NCBI GenBank assembly: GCA_034431435.1
Contig: DAOUDG010000109.1
Location: forward strand, 123,496-187,495
Source: JAHCIE01 sp034431435
GTDB lineage: Bacteria > Chloroflexota > Anaerolineae > Epilineales > JAHCIE01
DNA: 64,000 bases
Direction of reading: 5' to 3'
Made by a program: the position numbers and the translations under genes. Below, piece after piece: positions 36,001-43,293 of the stretch (within the stretch, counting starts at the first letter, position 1; each line of letters starts with the position of its first letter). The notes under the pieces were generated by a model that searched no databases, was not told where the DNA came from, and was given only the letters and a program-made list of their open reading frames with translations.

Positions 36001-38710
36001 CGATCAGTTCCTGCCCGATCAGTTCCTGCCCGATCAGTTCCTGCCCGATCAGTTCCTGCCCGATCAGTTCCTACCTGATCAGTTCCTACCTGATCAGTTC
36101 CTACCTGATCAGTTCCTGCCTGACCAGTTCCTGCCTGACCAGTTCCTACCGGACCAGTTCCTACCGGACCAGTTCCTCGCGGCGGCCTACACCGGCGCAC
36201 TCAAGCGCAGCCTGCTGGCGGTATCGGCGCGACCGGGGATCTCGCCGGAGCTGATCACCCGCAACTCTCTTGACCAGCCGGGCGAGCGTTACCTGCGCGT
36301 CTTCGGCCGCAACGGGGCGTCCAGCCAGGATGCGCCCTTCGACGTGCGCATCTTCATCATCACGGGGGCGTGCGCCAATGTCTCGACCATCGACCCATCC
36401 ATCCCGGCCACCCTCGCGCCGAGTGAACCGGCGAAGTACAAGACCCTCATCCTGACCGACACGAGCCGCGTGAGTGGCAGCGATGCCGACAAAGCCGCTA
36501 TGCTGGGCAAGATGGCGACGCTGGCCGCGCGGCCCGAAGTAAGCGGCGCGATTCTCGACCTCGGTGAGAAGCTGCCGGACGGCACGCCCAAGTACAAGCG
36601 CATCGCCGCCGCCAAGGCCCAGGCCGACGCGACGAAGGACTGCCCCTACGGCAAGAACGTCCTGGCCTCGGAGATCAAGAAGGTCATCGACAGTTACCGC
36701 GCCATTCACCCGGTCCAGTACCTCGTGCTGGCCGGGTCAGATGACGTCATCCCGTACTATCGCACCCCCGACCTGGCGGGCCTCGGCGCGGAGAGCGAGT
36801 ACGTCCCGCCCGTCGAGGAGGAGAGCGCGCTACAGGCCAGCCTCAAGAACGACCAGGTGCTGACCCAGGAACCCTATGGGACCACGGTCAACCTGTCGCG
36901 CGGCGACCATGTCTTCCCGCTGCCCGGCCTGGCGATGGGCCGACTGGTGGAGACGGCCAGCGAGATCGGCGGCATGATCGACGCCTATATCGCCACCGAC
37001 GGCGTCATTACCCCGCACTCGGCGCTGGTCACCGGCTACGACTTCGTGACGGATGCGGCGAATGCCGTCAAGAGCGAGCTAGAGGCTGGCCTGAGTCCTG
37101 ATGCATGCCAGCAGGTGGGCGACTGCGTTACCGCCTCGTCCCTGATTATGCCCGCCCCGATGCTGCCCAGCGACCCCGGCGCCTGGACCGCCGATGACCT
37201 GCGCGCCAGCCTCCTCGGTCAGCGCAACGATCTGGTCTTCCTGGCGGGACACTTCTCGGCTGGCTCGGCGGTGGCAGGCGACAACGCCACCCGTGTCCTG
37301 GCCTCGGAACTGGTGAACACGCCGCTCGACATGACCAACACCCTCATCTTCAGCATCGGCTGCCACTCCGGCTTCAACATCCCCGTCAGCGATGCCATCC
37401 CCGGCGTCTCGCCGGAGCCAGATTGGCCGCAGGCCTTCGCGCGCAAGCGGGTCACGTCCATCGTCGGCACCGGTTACCAGTACGGCGATACCGAGGTCAT
37501 CGAGTACGCCGAGCGGCTATACCTGAACTTCACCCGCCTGCTGCACACCGGCGACGCGCCGGTCGCCATTGGCACGGCTCTGTTGGCCGCCAAGCAGAGA
37601 TACCTGGCCGACACACCCCAGCTACGCGGCATGCATGAGAAGTCGATTCTCGAAGCGACGCTGTTCGGCCTGCCGATGCTCCAGGTGAACATGCCAGGCC
37701 AGCGGCTGCTGCCCCAGACCGATGTGTCCATCGTCAGCGGGACATCGCCGGTCGTGGCTGGCCCTGGCGCACCGCTCGGCCTGTCGGTGGGTATCTCGGC
37801 CGACAATCCCGGCTCGGACGTGATTACGGTGCGCTCAGAGTTGCGTGGCTACAGCGTCGCGCTACGTGACGAGAACAACACGACCGTTACCGCCCGCTAC
37901 TACGCGGGGTCTAACGGTGTCGTCGCCAACCCCTTCGAACCCCTGCTGCCGCTGGAGCGGCGCAACGTGGACGTGGCGGGCAAGACACTGCGGGGCGTGT
38001 TGTGGCTCGGCGGACAGTATGTGGATGAGGGTAACCTCATTCCCCTCACCTCGTCGCCCACGACGGAGCTGGACCGAGGGCGCGTCCAGTTTGCTTCCAG
38101 CGTGTTCTACCCCGGTCTGCCGTGGGCAGTCAACTACCTGGATGAGCTGAGCGGACGTACCACCCGCCTGGGCGCAGTGCCTGCCCAATACAAGTCCGAC
38201 CCCCCGGTATCTGGCGCGGCCAGCCTGCCCAGCCAGGGGACGCTGCGGCGCTACGACAACCTGAGCTTCCGCCTGTTCTACAGCGCGTGGACCGGTCTGG
38301 AGGCCGTTGCCGAAGCGCCGCGCGTCGACAACGTGGCGGCCAGCCAGGGTACGGGCGGCGCGACGGTCAAGGCGCAGGTCACCGACCAGTCGAACGTAGG
38401 CATCCAGGAGGTATGGCTGACCTATACGCCCGGCTGTAGTGGCGTCAACTGCGTCAGTCAGTGGCAGTCCATCCAGATGGTCAAGAGCGGCTCCGACGCC
38501 ACGACCTGGCAGACGCCGGACGGCCTGACCATCCCTAATACCAGCCGCTTCATCATCCAGGCTGTCAACGCGGTGGGCATCATTGGTCGCGCCACGAACC
38601 AGGGGGCGTACTTCACCGCCTCCGACACGCCGCCGCCGCCGGACGACCGCCGTATCTGGTACTTGCCGCTGCTCATCAAGGGTGTCAACACGCGTAACTG
38701 GGGGCCGTAA
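33008..38710 (+). CDS. giant secreted protein: beta-helix x2, interrupted PPC-like domain with PDQFL repeats, C25 gingipain-like peptidase
   Basis: A 1900-aa exported protein with a signal peptide (about 1-38, ending PSMAA). Two beta-helix segments each open with the same motif, SLADSGPGSLRQALVDA near residue 45 and TADSGPGSLRQAIFDAN near 520, and are rich in GGGI/GN/SGN turns. A PPC-like beta-sandwich starts near 905 (DQAKWFRFNVPP...NYDLSLHKD). It is interrupted at 978-1057 by sixteen PDQFL pentapeptides and resumes with GERYLRVFGRNG...FDVRIFI. Residues about 1120-1560 resemble peptidase family C25: candidate catalytic His1415 in FLAGHFSAG and Cys1452 in LIFSIGCHSGFN, 37 residues apart as in the caspase fold. 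The C-terminus ends in a WYLPLLIKG-type tail. ATG 33008 follows AGGAGGGG. Substrate and surface anchoring are unknown. Confidence 0.85.
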   Translation: MRRLVASYGTYRWERLGALFACALLAVMLATAAPSMAAGPSVTSLADSGPGSLRQALVDAAPGDTITFSVSGTIRLASELVVDKSVAISGPGAANLTISGAGVTRIVRVAASGVSISGVALTEGRADNGGGVSVTSTGALALSQCVVSGNTTGVGGPINTGGGGLYNAGALTVTDCTITQNQAVLALGGGGLANTGTATLTRVMLTNNSASDGVGGGGIYNLGALTLNGSSVSGNQASGAVGGGGIFSAGTLQADALTLSGNSSTGLYGGGGLVNWARPASIAAILTRSLIQNNTASQGRGGGILNAGADVAAGAQLTIATSAVIGNTAPDGAGIANVGLESVTGLNVSNSTIGANTAAAGAGGIASVALNGPAQVSLTSVTVANNSGTTAGIVTHGAGAVTRPRNTLLAANTPRNALASDGGALVSDGHNLSSDPLGSLSGPGDLPNTDPQLAPLANYGGPTPTYALRRGSPAIDAGDNAGAAATDQRGSPRLVDGNGDGTASIDIGAFEFAADNVVTTTADSGPGSLRQAIFDANSGARGGVITFNIGVGGAQTISPTSPLPAASGATTIDGTTQPGYTGTPLITLDGGAAGANADGLQLLGGGSTLKALTMTHFGGHGLVVADDNNLVDGVAAASNGGDGVLAQSSVGMTLRNLSASGNGGAGLRLDGASGVSVTSVTATSNQGGGVVVASGMGNTVQASSVTGNTGAGVLIQSASNTTVQGVTISGNSGAGVVVASGTGNAILSNSITGNGSLGIDLGGDGVTLNRPDGGGPNNGQPFPIITWASTRPSHTPLTELQATLLAAPNTTYRVELFDNAACDAAGYGEGQAFIAARSVTTGEDGRGVFVYTQPTALAQGRIITATATDLARNTSEFSRCQAVTLANDTWANALSLPLTRVDSNIYAAAVEQFVVEHDQAKWFRFNVPPNSRLVINVAGRAGNLPVNYDLSLHKDVRVVYSQLSQPQNLPLLTAEAAPDQFLPDQFLPDQFLPDQFLPDQFLPDQFLPDQFLPDQFLPDQFLPDQFLPDQFLPDQFLPDQFLPDQFLPDQFLPDQFLAAAYTGALKRSLLAVSARPGISPELITRNSLDQPGERYLRVFGRNGASSQDAPFDVRIFIITGACANVSTIDPSIPATLAPSEPAKYKTLILTDTSRVSGSDADKAAMLGKMATLAARPEVSGAILDLGEKLPDGTPKYKRIAAAKAQADATKDCPYGKNVLASEIKKVIDSYRAIHPVQYLVLAGSDDVIPYYRTPDLAGLGAESEYVPPVEEESALQASLKNDQVLTQEPYGTTVNLSRGDHVFPLPGLAMGRLVETASEIGGMIDAYIATDGVITPHSALVTGYDFVTDAANAVKSELEAGLSPDACQQVGDCVTASSLIMPAPMLPSDPGAWTADDLRASLLGQRNDLVFLAGHFSAGSAVAGDNATRVLASELVNTPLDMTNTLIFSIGCHSGFNIPVSDAIPGVSPEPDWPQAFARKRVTSIVGTGYQYGDTEVIEYAERLYLNFTRLLHTGDAPVAIGTALLAAKQRYLADTPQLRGMHEKSILEATLFGLPMLQVNMPGQRLLPQTDVSIVSGTSPVVAGPGAPLGLSVGISADNPGSDVITVRSELRGYSVALRDENNTTVTARYYAGSNGVVANPFEPLLPLERRNVDVAGKTLRGVLWLGGQYVDEGNLIPLTSSPTTELDRGRVQFASSVFYPGLPWAVNYLDELSGRTTRLGAVPAQYKSDPPVSGAASLPSQGTLRRYDNLSFRLFYSAWTGLEAVAEAPRVDNVAASQGTGGATVKAQVTDQSNVGIQEVWLTYTPGCSGVNCVSQWQSIQMVKSGSDATTWQTPDGLTIPNTSRFIIQAVNAVGIIGRATNQGAYFTASDTPPPPDDRRIWYLPLLIKGVNTRNWGP
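35939..36178 (+). repeat. 15-bp x 16 coding minisatellite (PDQFL repeats)
   Basis: Sixteen head-to-tail 15-bp units encode PDQFL. Units 1-8 are identical (CCC GAT CAG TTC CTG). Unit 9 changes the Leu codon, units 10-12 use CCT, units 13-16 switch GAT to GAC, and the last two use CCG. All changes are synonymous, so divergence rises toward the 3' end while the peptide stays constant. Confidence 0.97.
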
Positions 38711-38724
38711 CGCGACCCGCCCGA

Positions 38725-38763
38725 CAAGGGTGGCCGGCCTTATCTGGAGGTCGGCCACCCTTG
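38725..38763 (+). terminator. terminator hairpin of the giant secreted protein gene
   Basis: CAAGGGTGGCCG (38725-38736) pairs with CGGCCACCCTTG (38752-38763), extended inward by four further pairs to a 7-base loop. It lies 14 bp after the stop codon. No long U-run follows. Confidence 0.6.
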
Positions 38764-38876
38764 CTGTGAGTCGAGGCCCCGCTTACCGACCAGTCCTGGT
38801 CATCGTCGCCTTCTGCTTGCGACTCTCAAGCTCCGCTCGGATGACATCCTGACCCGCAGACGAGGAGATCCAGCCG

Positions 38877-41132
38877 ATGTCGGACCCTTCGACACTGAGG
38901 TTACTCCCTGACCTCACCGATCAGGCTCGCTACAGCAACCTCTTCCGCGCCCTGGATGACACGACCGTAGCTCTCCTTCTCCCCTGTCTCACCCGCCACT
39001 TTCTTCCCGTCGACGCCCACCTGTTCAATCAGGGAGAACTGGGCGACAGTCTGTACATCCTCCTTGACGGCCGTCTCGGCGTGCGGCTTGCGTTAGCCGA
39101 CGGAACACTGCAGGACCTGGACGAGTTGGCGCCCGGCACAACCGTGGGCGAGATGGCGCTCTTGACGGGGCAACCGCGCGCCGCGACGGTCTATGCGCTG
39201 GTGGACAGTCAGCTGGCCCGGTTGGACCGCGCCGACTTTGAGCGGTTGGCGCGAGACCACCCCCTGGAAGTGCGCCACTTCGCCGAGGGCATCCTCCCGC
39301 GGCTGCGGCGCGCGCGCCTCGCGGTGGCCCTACGGGCGGCCTTTGGCCCGCTAACCCTCGCCGAGCTGCACGAGGTGGAACAGCGCCTCGAGTGGCGGCG
39401 ACTGCGGAGCGGAGAAGTCCTATATCGCGAGGGCGAGAGTCCCGATGACATGCACCTTGTCGTCACCGGGCGATTACGGAGCCAGCTCAGCACGCCGGAG
39501 GGTCAGCGCTCGCTGGGTGAGATCGGGCCCGGCGAGCCTGTCGGTGAGATGGGATTGCTTGTTGGCGCCCTACGCAGCGCCAGTGTCATTGCGATACGGG
39601 ATACTGAGCTGGTTCGCCTGTCACATCCTCTGTTCGATAGCCTGCTTGAGACGCATCCACGCGCGGCGATGCAACTGGCGCAGACGACTCTGCGACGGTT
39701 GGCGAGGACCAATCGGGCAGTGGTTGCTGAATCGCCTCGTCCCACCAACCTGTCGTTGACTCTGTTGCCCATCGGTGCGGCGGCCCCCGCCGTCGAACTG
39801 GCGCACCGTCTCGCCGGGCAGCTGCAACGCCACGGCTTGACGCTGGTCCTGGATGCGTCGACCTTCGACCGCGCCTACGGTCGGGAGGGAGCCGCGCAGA
39901 CCGCCCAGGACGACGTGGCGGACATCAGCGTATCAAGCTGGTTAGGCGATGTTGAAGAGCGACACGCCTACGTCGTGTACGTGGCCGAATCGCAGGCGAC
40001 GGCCTGGACGCGCCGCTGTCTCCGCCAGGCCGACCGACTCCTCCTGATCGCCCGCGCGGATGACGACCCGACGCCGGGCGAGATAGAGGCTCATCTGGCC
40101 GCGGCGTCGACACCTCCGATGACTGATCTGGTGCTGGTACACCGGGACGACGTCGCCCAGCCGGCGAACACGGCCGCGTGGCTGGCGAAGCGCGCGGTAG
40201 CCGAGCACCACCACGTCCGTCTGGGAAACGAGGCGGATATGGGGCGCCTGGCGCGCTGGCTGCGGGGAGTGAGCGTGACACTGGTACTGAGCGGTGGGGG
40301 CGCGCGGGGCCTGGCTCACATTGGGGTATGGCGTGCGGCCGCGGAATCAGGGCTACCTGTCGACCGTATCGGCGGCACGAGCGCGGGCGCGATGGCCGCA
40401 GGCGTCATCGCCCGAGGGCTAGACTACCAGACGCAGGTGCGGCTGGCGGAGCGCTTCTCTTCGCGTCGCGAGATGGAGGACCGCACCTTGCCACTGGTGT
40501 CGCTGCTCCAATCACGAAAGCTTACCCATATGCTGCGTGAGGCCCTGGGCGACGTACGCATCGAGGATGTTTGGCGTCCCTTCTTCTGTGTCTCTAGCAG
40601 CCTCACGCGCGGCGCGCCGGTCGTTCACCGCCGTGGCCCTCTGTGGGAAGCGGTACGCGCCAGTATGGCCATTCCAGGCGTCTACTCGCCGATGCTCCAC
40701 GACGGCGAGCTGCTGGTGGATGGCGGTCTCATGGACAATCTTCCCATTGGCATCGCGCGAGCGAGTTCGAACGGCGGCTACGTCCTGGCCGTCGATCTCT
40801 CACCACCTAGCGATCTTCGTGGTGACTATCACTTTGGCCCAAGCCTTTCCGGCTGGCAGGTGTTGCGGAGCCGCGCGGGACTGGGATGGGATCGTGTCCG
40901 AGCGCCATCCATTATCCAGATTCTCCTGCGGGTCGTGGAGATTAGCAGCCGCCGCCCGATGACCAGCGCATCACCTGCCCAGGCCCAGGCGGATCTCCTG
41001 CTGGAGCCGCCCATGAGCCAGTTCCACGGGACGGAGTGGAGCGCTCATGCCGCCATGATCGACGTGGGCTACGAGTACACCCGCCTGCCCCTCGCTACGT
41101 GGCTCGCGCAGCACGCCGACAGCCTGCGCTAG
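38877..41132 (+). CDS. patatin-like phospholipase with two cNMP-binding domains (NTE family)
   Basis: The 751-aa protein has two tandem CRP-type cyclic-nucleotide-binding domains. The first (about 20-140) carries LFNQGELGDSLYILLDGRLGV and VGEMALLTGQPRAATVYA. The second (about 155-275) carries LYREGESPDDMHLVVTGRL and VGEMGLLVGALRSASVIA. A linker (about 290-460) precedes a patatin domain with oxyanion-hole GGGARGLAHIGV, nucleophile GTSAG and catalytic Asp in DGGLMDNLP. This is the neuropathy-target-esterase (NTE/YlbK) architecture but without the N-terminal membrane helix. It is likely a lysophospholipase whose activity may respond to cyclic nucleotides or membrane state. ATG 38877 follows GAGGAGATC. 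Confidence 0.93.
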   Translation: MSDPSTLRLLPDLTDQARYSNLFRALDDTTVALLLPCLTRHFLPVDAHLFNQGELGDSLYILLDGRLGVRLALADGTLQDLDELAPGTTVGEMALLTGQPRAATVYALVDSQLARLDRADFERLARDHPLEVRHFAEGILPRLRRARLAVALRAAFGPLTLAELHEVEQRLEWRRLRSGEVLYREGESPDDMHLVVTGRLRSQLSTPEGQRSLGEIGPGEPVGEMGLLVGALRSASVIAIRDTELVRLSHPLFDSLLETHPRAAMQLAQTTLRRLARTNRAVVAESPRPTNLSLTLLPIGAAAPAVELAHRLAGQLQRHGLTLVLDASTFDRAYGREGAAQTAQDDVADISVSSWLGDVEERHAYVVYVAESQATAWTRRCLRQADRLLLIARADDDPTPGEIEAHLAAASTPPMTDLVLVHRDDVAQPANTAAWLAKRAVAEHHHVRLGNEADMGRLARWLRGVSVTLVLSGGGARGLAHIGVWRAAAESGLPVDRIGGTSAGAMAAGVIARGLDYQTQVRLAERFSSRREMEDRTLPLVSLLQSRKLTHMLREALGDVRIEDVWRPFFCVSSSLTRGAPVVHRRGPLWEAVRASMAIPGVYSPMLHDGELLVDGGLMDNLPIGIARASSNGGYVLAVDLSPPSDLRGDYHFGPSLSGWQVLRSRAGLGWDRVRAPSIIQILLRVVEISSRRPMTSASPAQAQADLLLEPPMSQFHGTEWSAHAAMIDVGYEYTRLPLATWLAQHADSLR

Positions 41133-41225
41133 ACGGACTGAGGTGTACCCGCCCAGGGGCAGGATGCAGGCCCTCCCCCCTCGGAATACATACGTTGTGG
41201 CCTGGCGCGCCGACCCGCGCCGCCG

Positions 41226-42266
41226 TCAGCCTCGTGGGGCGAGCAGCGTGTCGACCTCCGCCAGTCGCACCGGCCGCCCCTCATCATAGGAGCGGCGCGC
41301 GGCCAGGCCCATGACCACCGGCGCGCGGCCATCAGCACCCGTGACGGGCGTCGGCCTGTCGTTGGCGATGGCATCGACGAAGGCGGTGATCTCGTTCACG
41401 AAGCTGGCCGTGTAGCGCTCCATGAAGAAGTGGAGCGGCAAGTCGCGGCGGACACTGTGGGCATCGCTTAGCAGCGCGTTGTTGGGGTAGTCGTTGTCGG
41501 TGCGAATCGCACCGCCACTGCCGAACACCTCCACCCGCTGGTCGTAGCCATAGGTGGCCTGGCGGCTGTTGTCGATGGTTCCCACGACGCCGTTGGCAAA
41601 TTTGAGCACCACCAGAGCGGTGTCCAGGTCGCCGGCCGCGCCGATAGCCGGGTCAACCATGACGCCACCTGCCGTATACACCTCTTCGACCTCTGTGCCG
41701 ATGAGGAAGCGCGCCATGTCGAAGTCGTGAATGGTCATGTCCAGGAAGATGCCCCCGGAGACCTTGACGTACTCGATGGGCGGCGGCGAGGGGTCGCGGC
41801 TGATGATATGCAGCAGGTGGGGTTGCCCCACCTCGCCGCCCACGATGGCGTCGCGCACGCGGCGGAAGTTGGGGTCGAAACGGCGGTTGAAGCCGATTTG
41901 CAGCTTGACCCCCGCTCGCTCGACCTCGGCCAGTGCGGTGTCGATAACCGGCAGACTCAGCGCGATGGGCTTCTCGCAGAAGATGTGCTTGCCTGCCTGT
42001 GCCGCCTCCTCGATGATGTGGGCGTGGGTGTGGGTGGAGGAGCAGATCATCACCGCGTCGACCGTCGGATCGTCCAGCACGGCATGGTAGTCGGCCACAG
42101 CGTGGGCGATGCGGTTCTCGTGGGCGCATTGCTGCGCCGCGTCCAGTCGCTCATCGGCGACGACGCCGATGTTGGCGGTGGGGATGAAGTGTGTCAGATT
42201 CCGGGCATGGACGCGGCCAATCCGGCCCGCGCCAATCAGCCCGACATTGAGGGCTTCGAAAGGCAT
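41226..42266 (-). CDS. iolG: inositol 2-dehydrogenase-like Gfo/Idh/MocA oxidoreductase
   Basis: This 346-aa NAD-dependent dehydrogenase has LNVGLIGAGRIGRVHARNL, CEKPIALSLPVIDTAL with the catalytic-region EKP, LQIGFNRRFDPNFRRVRDAI and GGIFLDMTIHDFDMARFLIG, all hallmark positions of IolG (myo-inositol to scyllo-inosose). ATG 42266 is chosen because the Rossmann strand starts there; a GGAGG site lies upstream. It is the last gene of the minus-strand inositol operon, which carries a second Gfo/Idh paralogue at its front (48890-49915). Which one is the true myo-inositol enzyme and which acts on another isomer (scyllo- or chiro-inositol) cannot be told. Confidence 0.88.
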   Translation of the reverse strand: MPFEALNVGLIGAGRIGRVHARNLTHFIPTANIGVVADERLDAAQQCAHENRIAHAVADYHAVLDDPTVDAVMICSSTHTHAHIIEEAAQAGKHIFCEKPIALSLPVIDTALAEVERAGVKLQIGFNRRFDPNFRRVRDAIVGGEVGQPHLLHIISRDPSPPPIEYVKVSGGIFLDMTIHDFDMARFLIGTEVEEVYTAGGVMVDPAIGAAGDLDTALVVLKFANGVVGTIDNSRQATYGYDQRVEVFGSGGAIRTDNDYPNNALLSDAHSVRRDLPLHFFMERYTASFVNEITAFVDAIANDRPTPVTGADGRAPVVMGLAARRSYDEGRPVRLAEVDTLLAPRG

Positions 42267-42350
42267 TGGATGAGTGCCTCCATAGCAGGGTATCCACACG
42301 GGATATCCCTACGAGCATTTCGATGGTAGAGTAGCCACGGGCTGGGACTC

Positions 42351-43286
42351 TTACAGTCCCAGCTGGCTCAGGTATTCACGATTGCGGTGCGCGCTGTCCC
42401 TGGGCGTACCCAGGCCAGGCAGTACATCCTGCTCAACGGTGATCCACCCCCGATAGCCACGGCGGCGCAGCCAGTCGACGACGGCAGGGAAGTCGACGCA
42501 GCCCTGGCCTAGCTCGCAGAAGACGCCGTGACGCACCGCCTCGAAGTAGTCCCAACCCACCCGCCGCGCCTCGGCAGCTACGTGGGGCTGGCAGTCCTTG
42601 AAGTGAACGTACCACACCCGGTCGCCGATGCGATCCAGCGCGTCGACCACGCCGTCGCAGCCACCCGCCCCCGCCCCGTAGGCAAAGTGCCCGGTGTCGA
42701 AGACCAGCCCGACCAGCGCCGGGTCCGTCAGGTCCAGGAAATGCTGTATCTCATGGGGCGTCTCGACGAAGCCTGCGCAGTGGTGATGGAACACGGTGCG
42801 CAGGCCGGTCGCGTCGCGCACGGCGCGGGCGATGCGGTTCGCGCCCTGGGCGAAGATGGACCACTCCGCCGCCGATAGTTCCATGTCGTCTGTGGCTCGC
42901 CCGGCGTTGGCGGTGCGCCTGGGGTCGGTCCCGTTCTCGTCGGCCAGTACCAGGACGGGGAAGCCCTCATCTGCGCCGCGTACAGCGGCCAGGAGCCGCG
43001 CCACTCGCAGGGCGTGAGCCTCGCCCGTCGCGTGAGCGGTCGGGTCGCGCAACGCGACGGGTACGAACGCGCCGAGCATGGTGACGCCGCGCGAGAACAA
43101 CTCGGCGCGTAGCGCGTCCGGCTCTGACGGCATGAACCCCCAGTCGCCCAACTCGGTCCCGGTGTAGCCGGTTGCGACCAGCTCGTCCAACATCTGGGCA
43201 TAGCCGATGCGCTCGGCCTGCATGCCCTCGAACTCCAATGCGCCCCACGAGCAAGGGGCGTTGGCGACACGAATCATGGCTGACAT
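42351..43286 (-). CDS. iolE: inosose dehydratase-like TIM-barrel protein
   Basis: The 311-aa protein belongs to the xylose-isomerase-like TIM-barrel (AP endonuclease 2) superfamily: RVANAPCSWGALEFEG, GYTGTELGDWGFMP, FHHHCAGFVETPHEI, LVFDTGHFAYGAG, VWYVHFKDCQP and GWITVEQDV. The His, Asp and Glu metal ligands expected for inosose dehydratase/isomerase are visible. Within the inositol operon the best assignment is IolE (scyllo-inosose dehydration), though an IolI/IolH-type isomerase is possible. The start is one of two close ATGs (43286 or 43277); AGAGGG lies just before the first. It begins 8 bp after the aldehyde dehydrogenase stop. Confidence 0.8.
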   Translation of the reverse strand: MSAMIRVANAPCSWGALEFEGMQAERIGYAQMLDELVATGYTGTELGDWGFMPSEPDALRAELFSRGVTMLGAFVPVALRDPTAHATGEAHALRVARLLAAVRGADEGFPVLVLADENGTDPRRTANAGRATDDMELSAAEWSIFAQGANRIARAVRDATGLRTVFHHHCAGFVETPHEIQHFLDLTDPALVGLVFDTGHFAYGAGAGGCDGVVDALDRIGDRVWYVHFKDCQPHVAAEARRVGWDYFEAVRHGVFCELGQGCVDFPAVVDWLRRRGYRGWITVEQDVLPGLGTPRDSAHRNREYLSQLGL

Positions 43287-43293
43287 AGTCCCT

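Noticed and set aside
35939..36178. CRISPR-like array
   Set aside because: The units are contiguous 15-bp repeats without spacers, in frame inside a coding sequence. No cas genes are present.
35895..36200. 101-aa open frame of GTDQVGTDRAGTD repeats on the minus strand
   Set aside because: It is the reverse translation of the PDQFL minisatellite. The synonymous pattern protects the plus-strand peptide, not this one.
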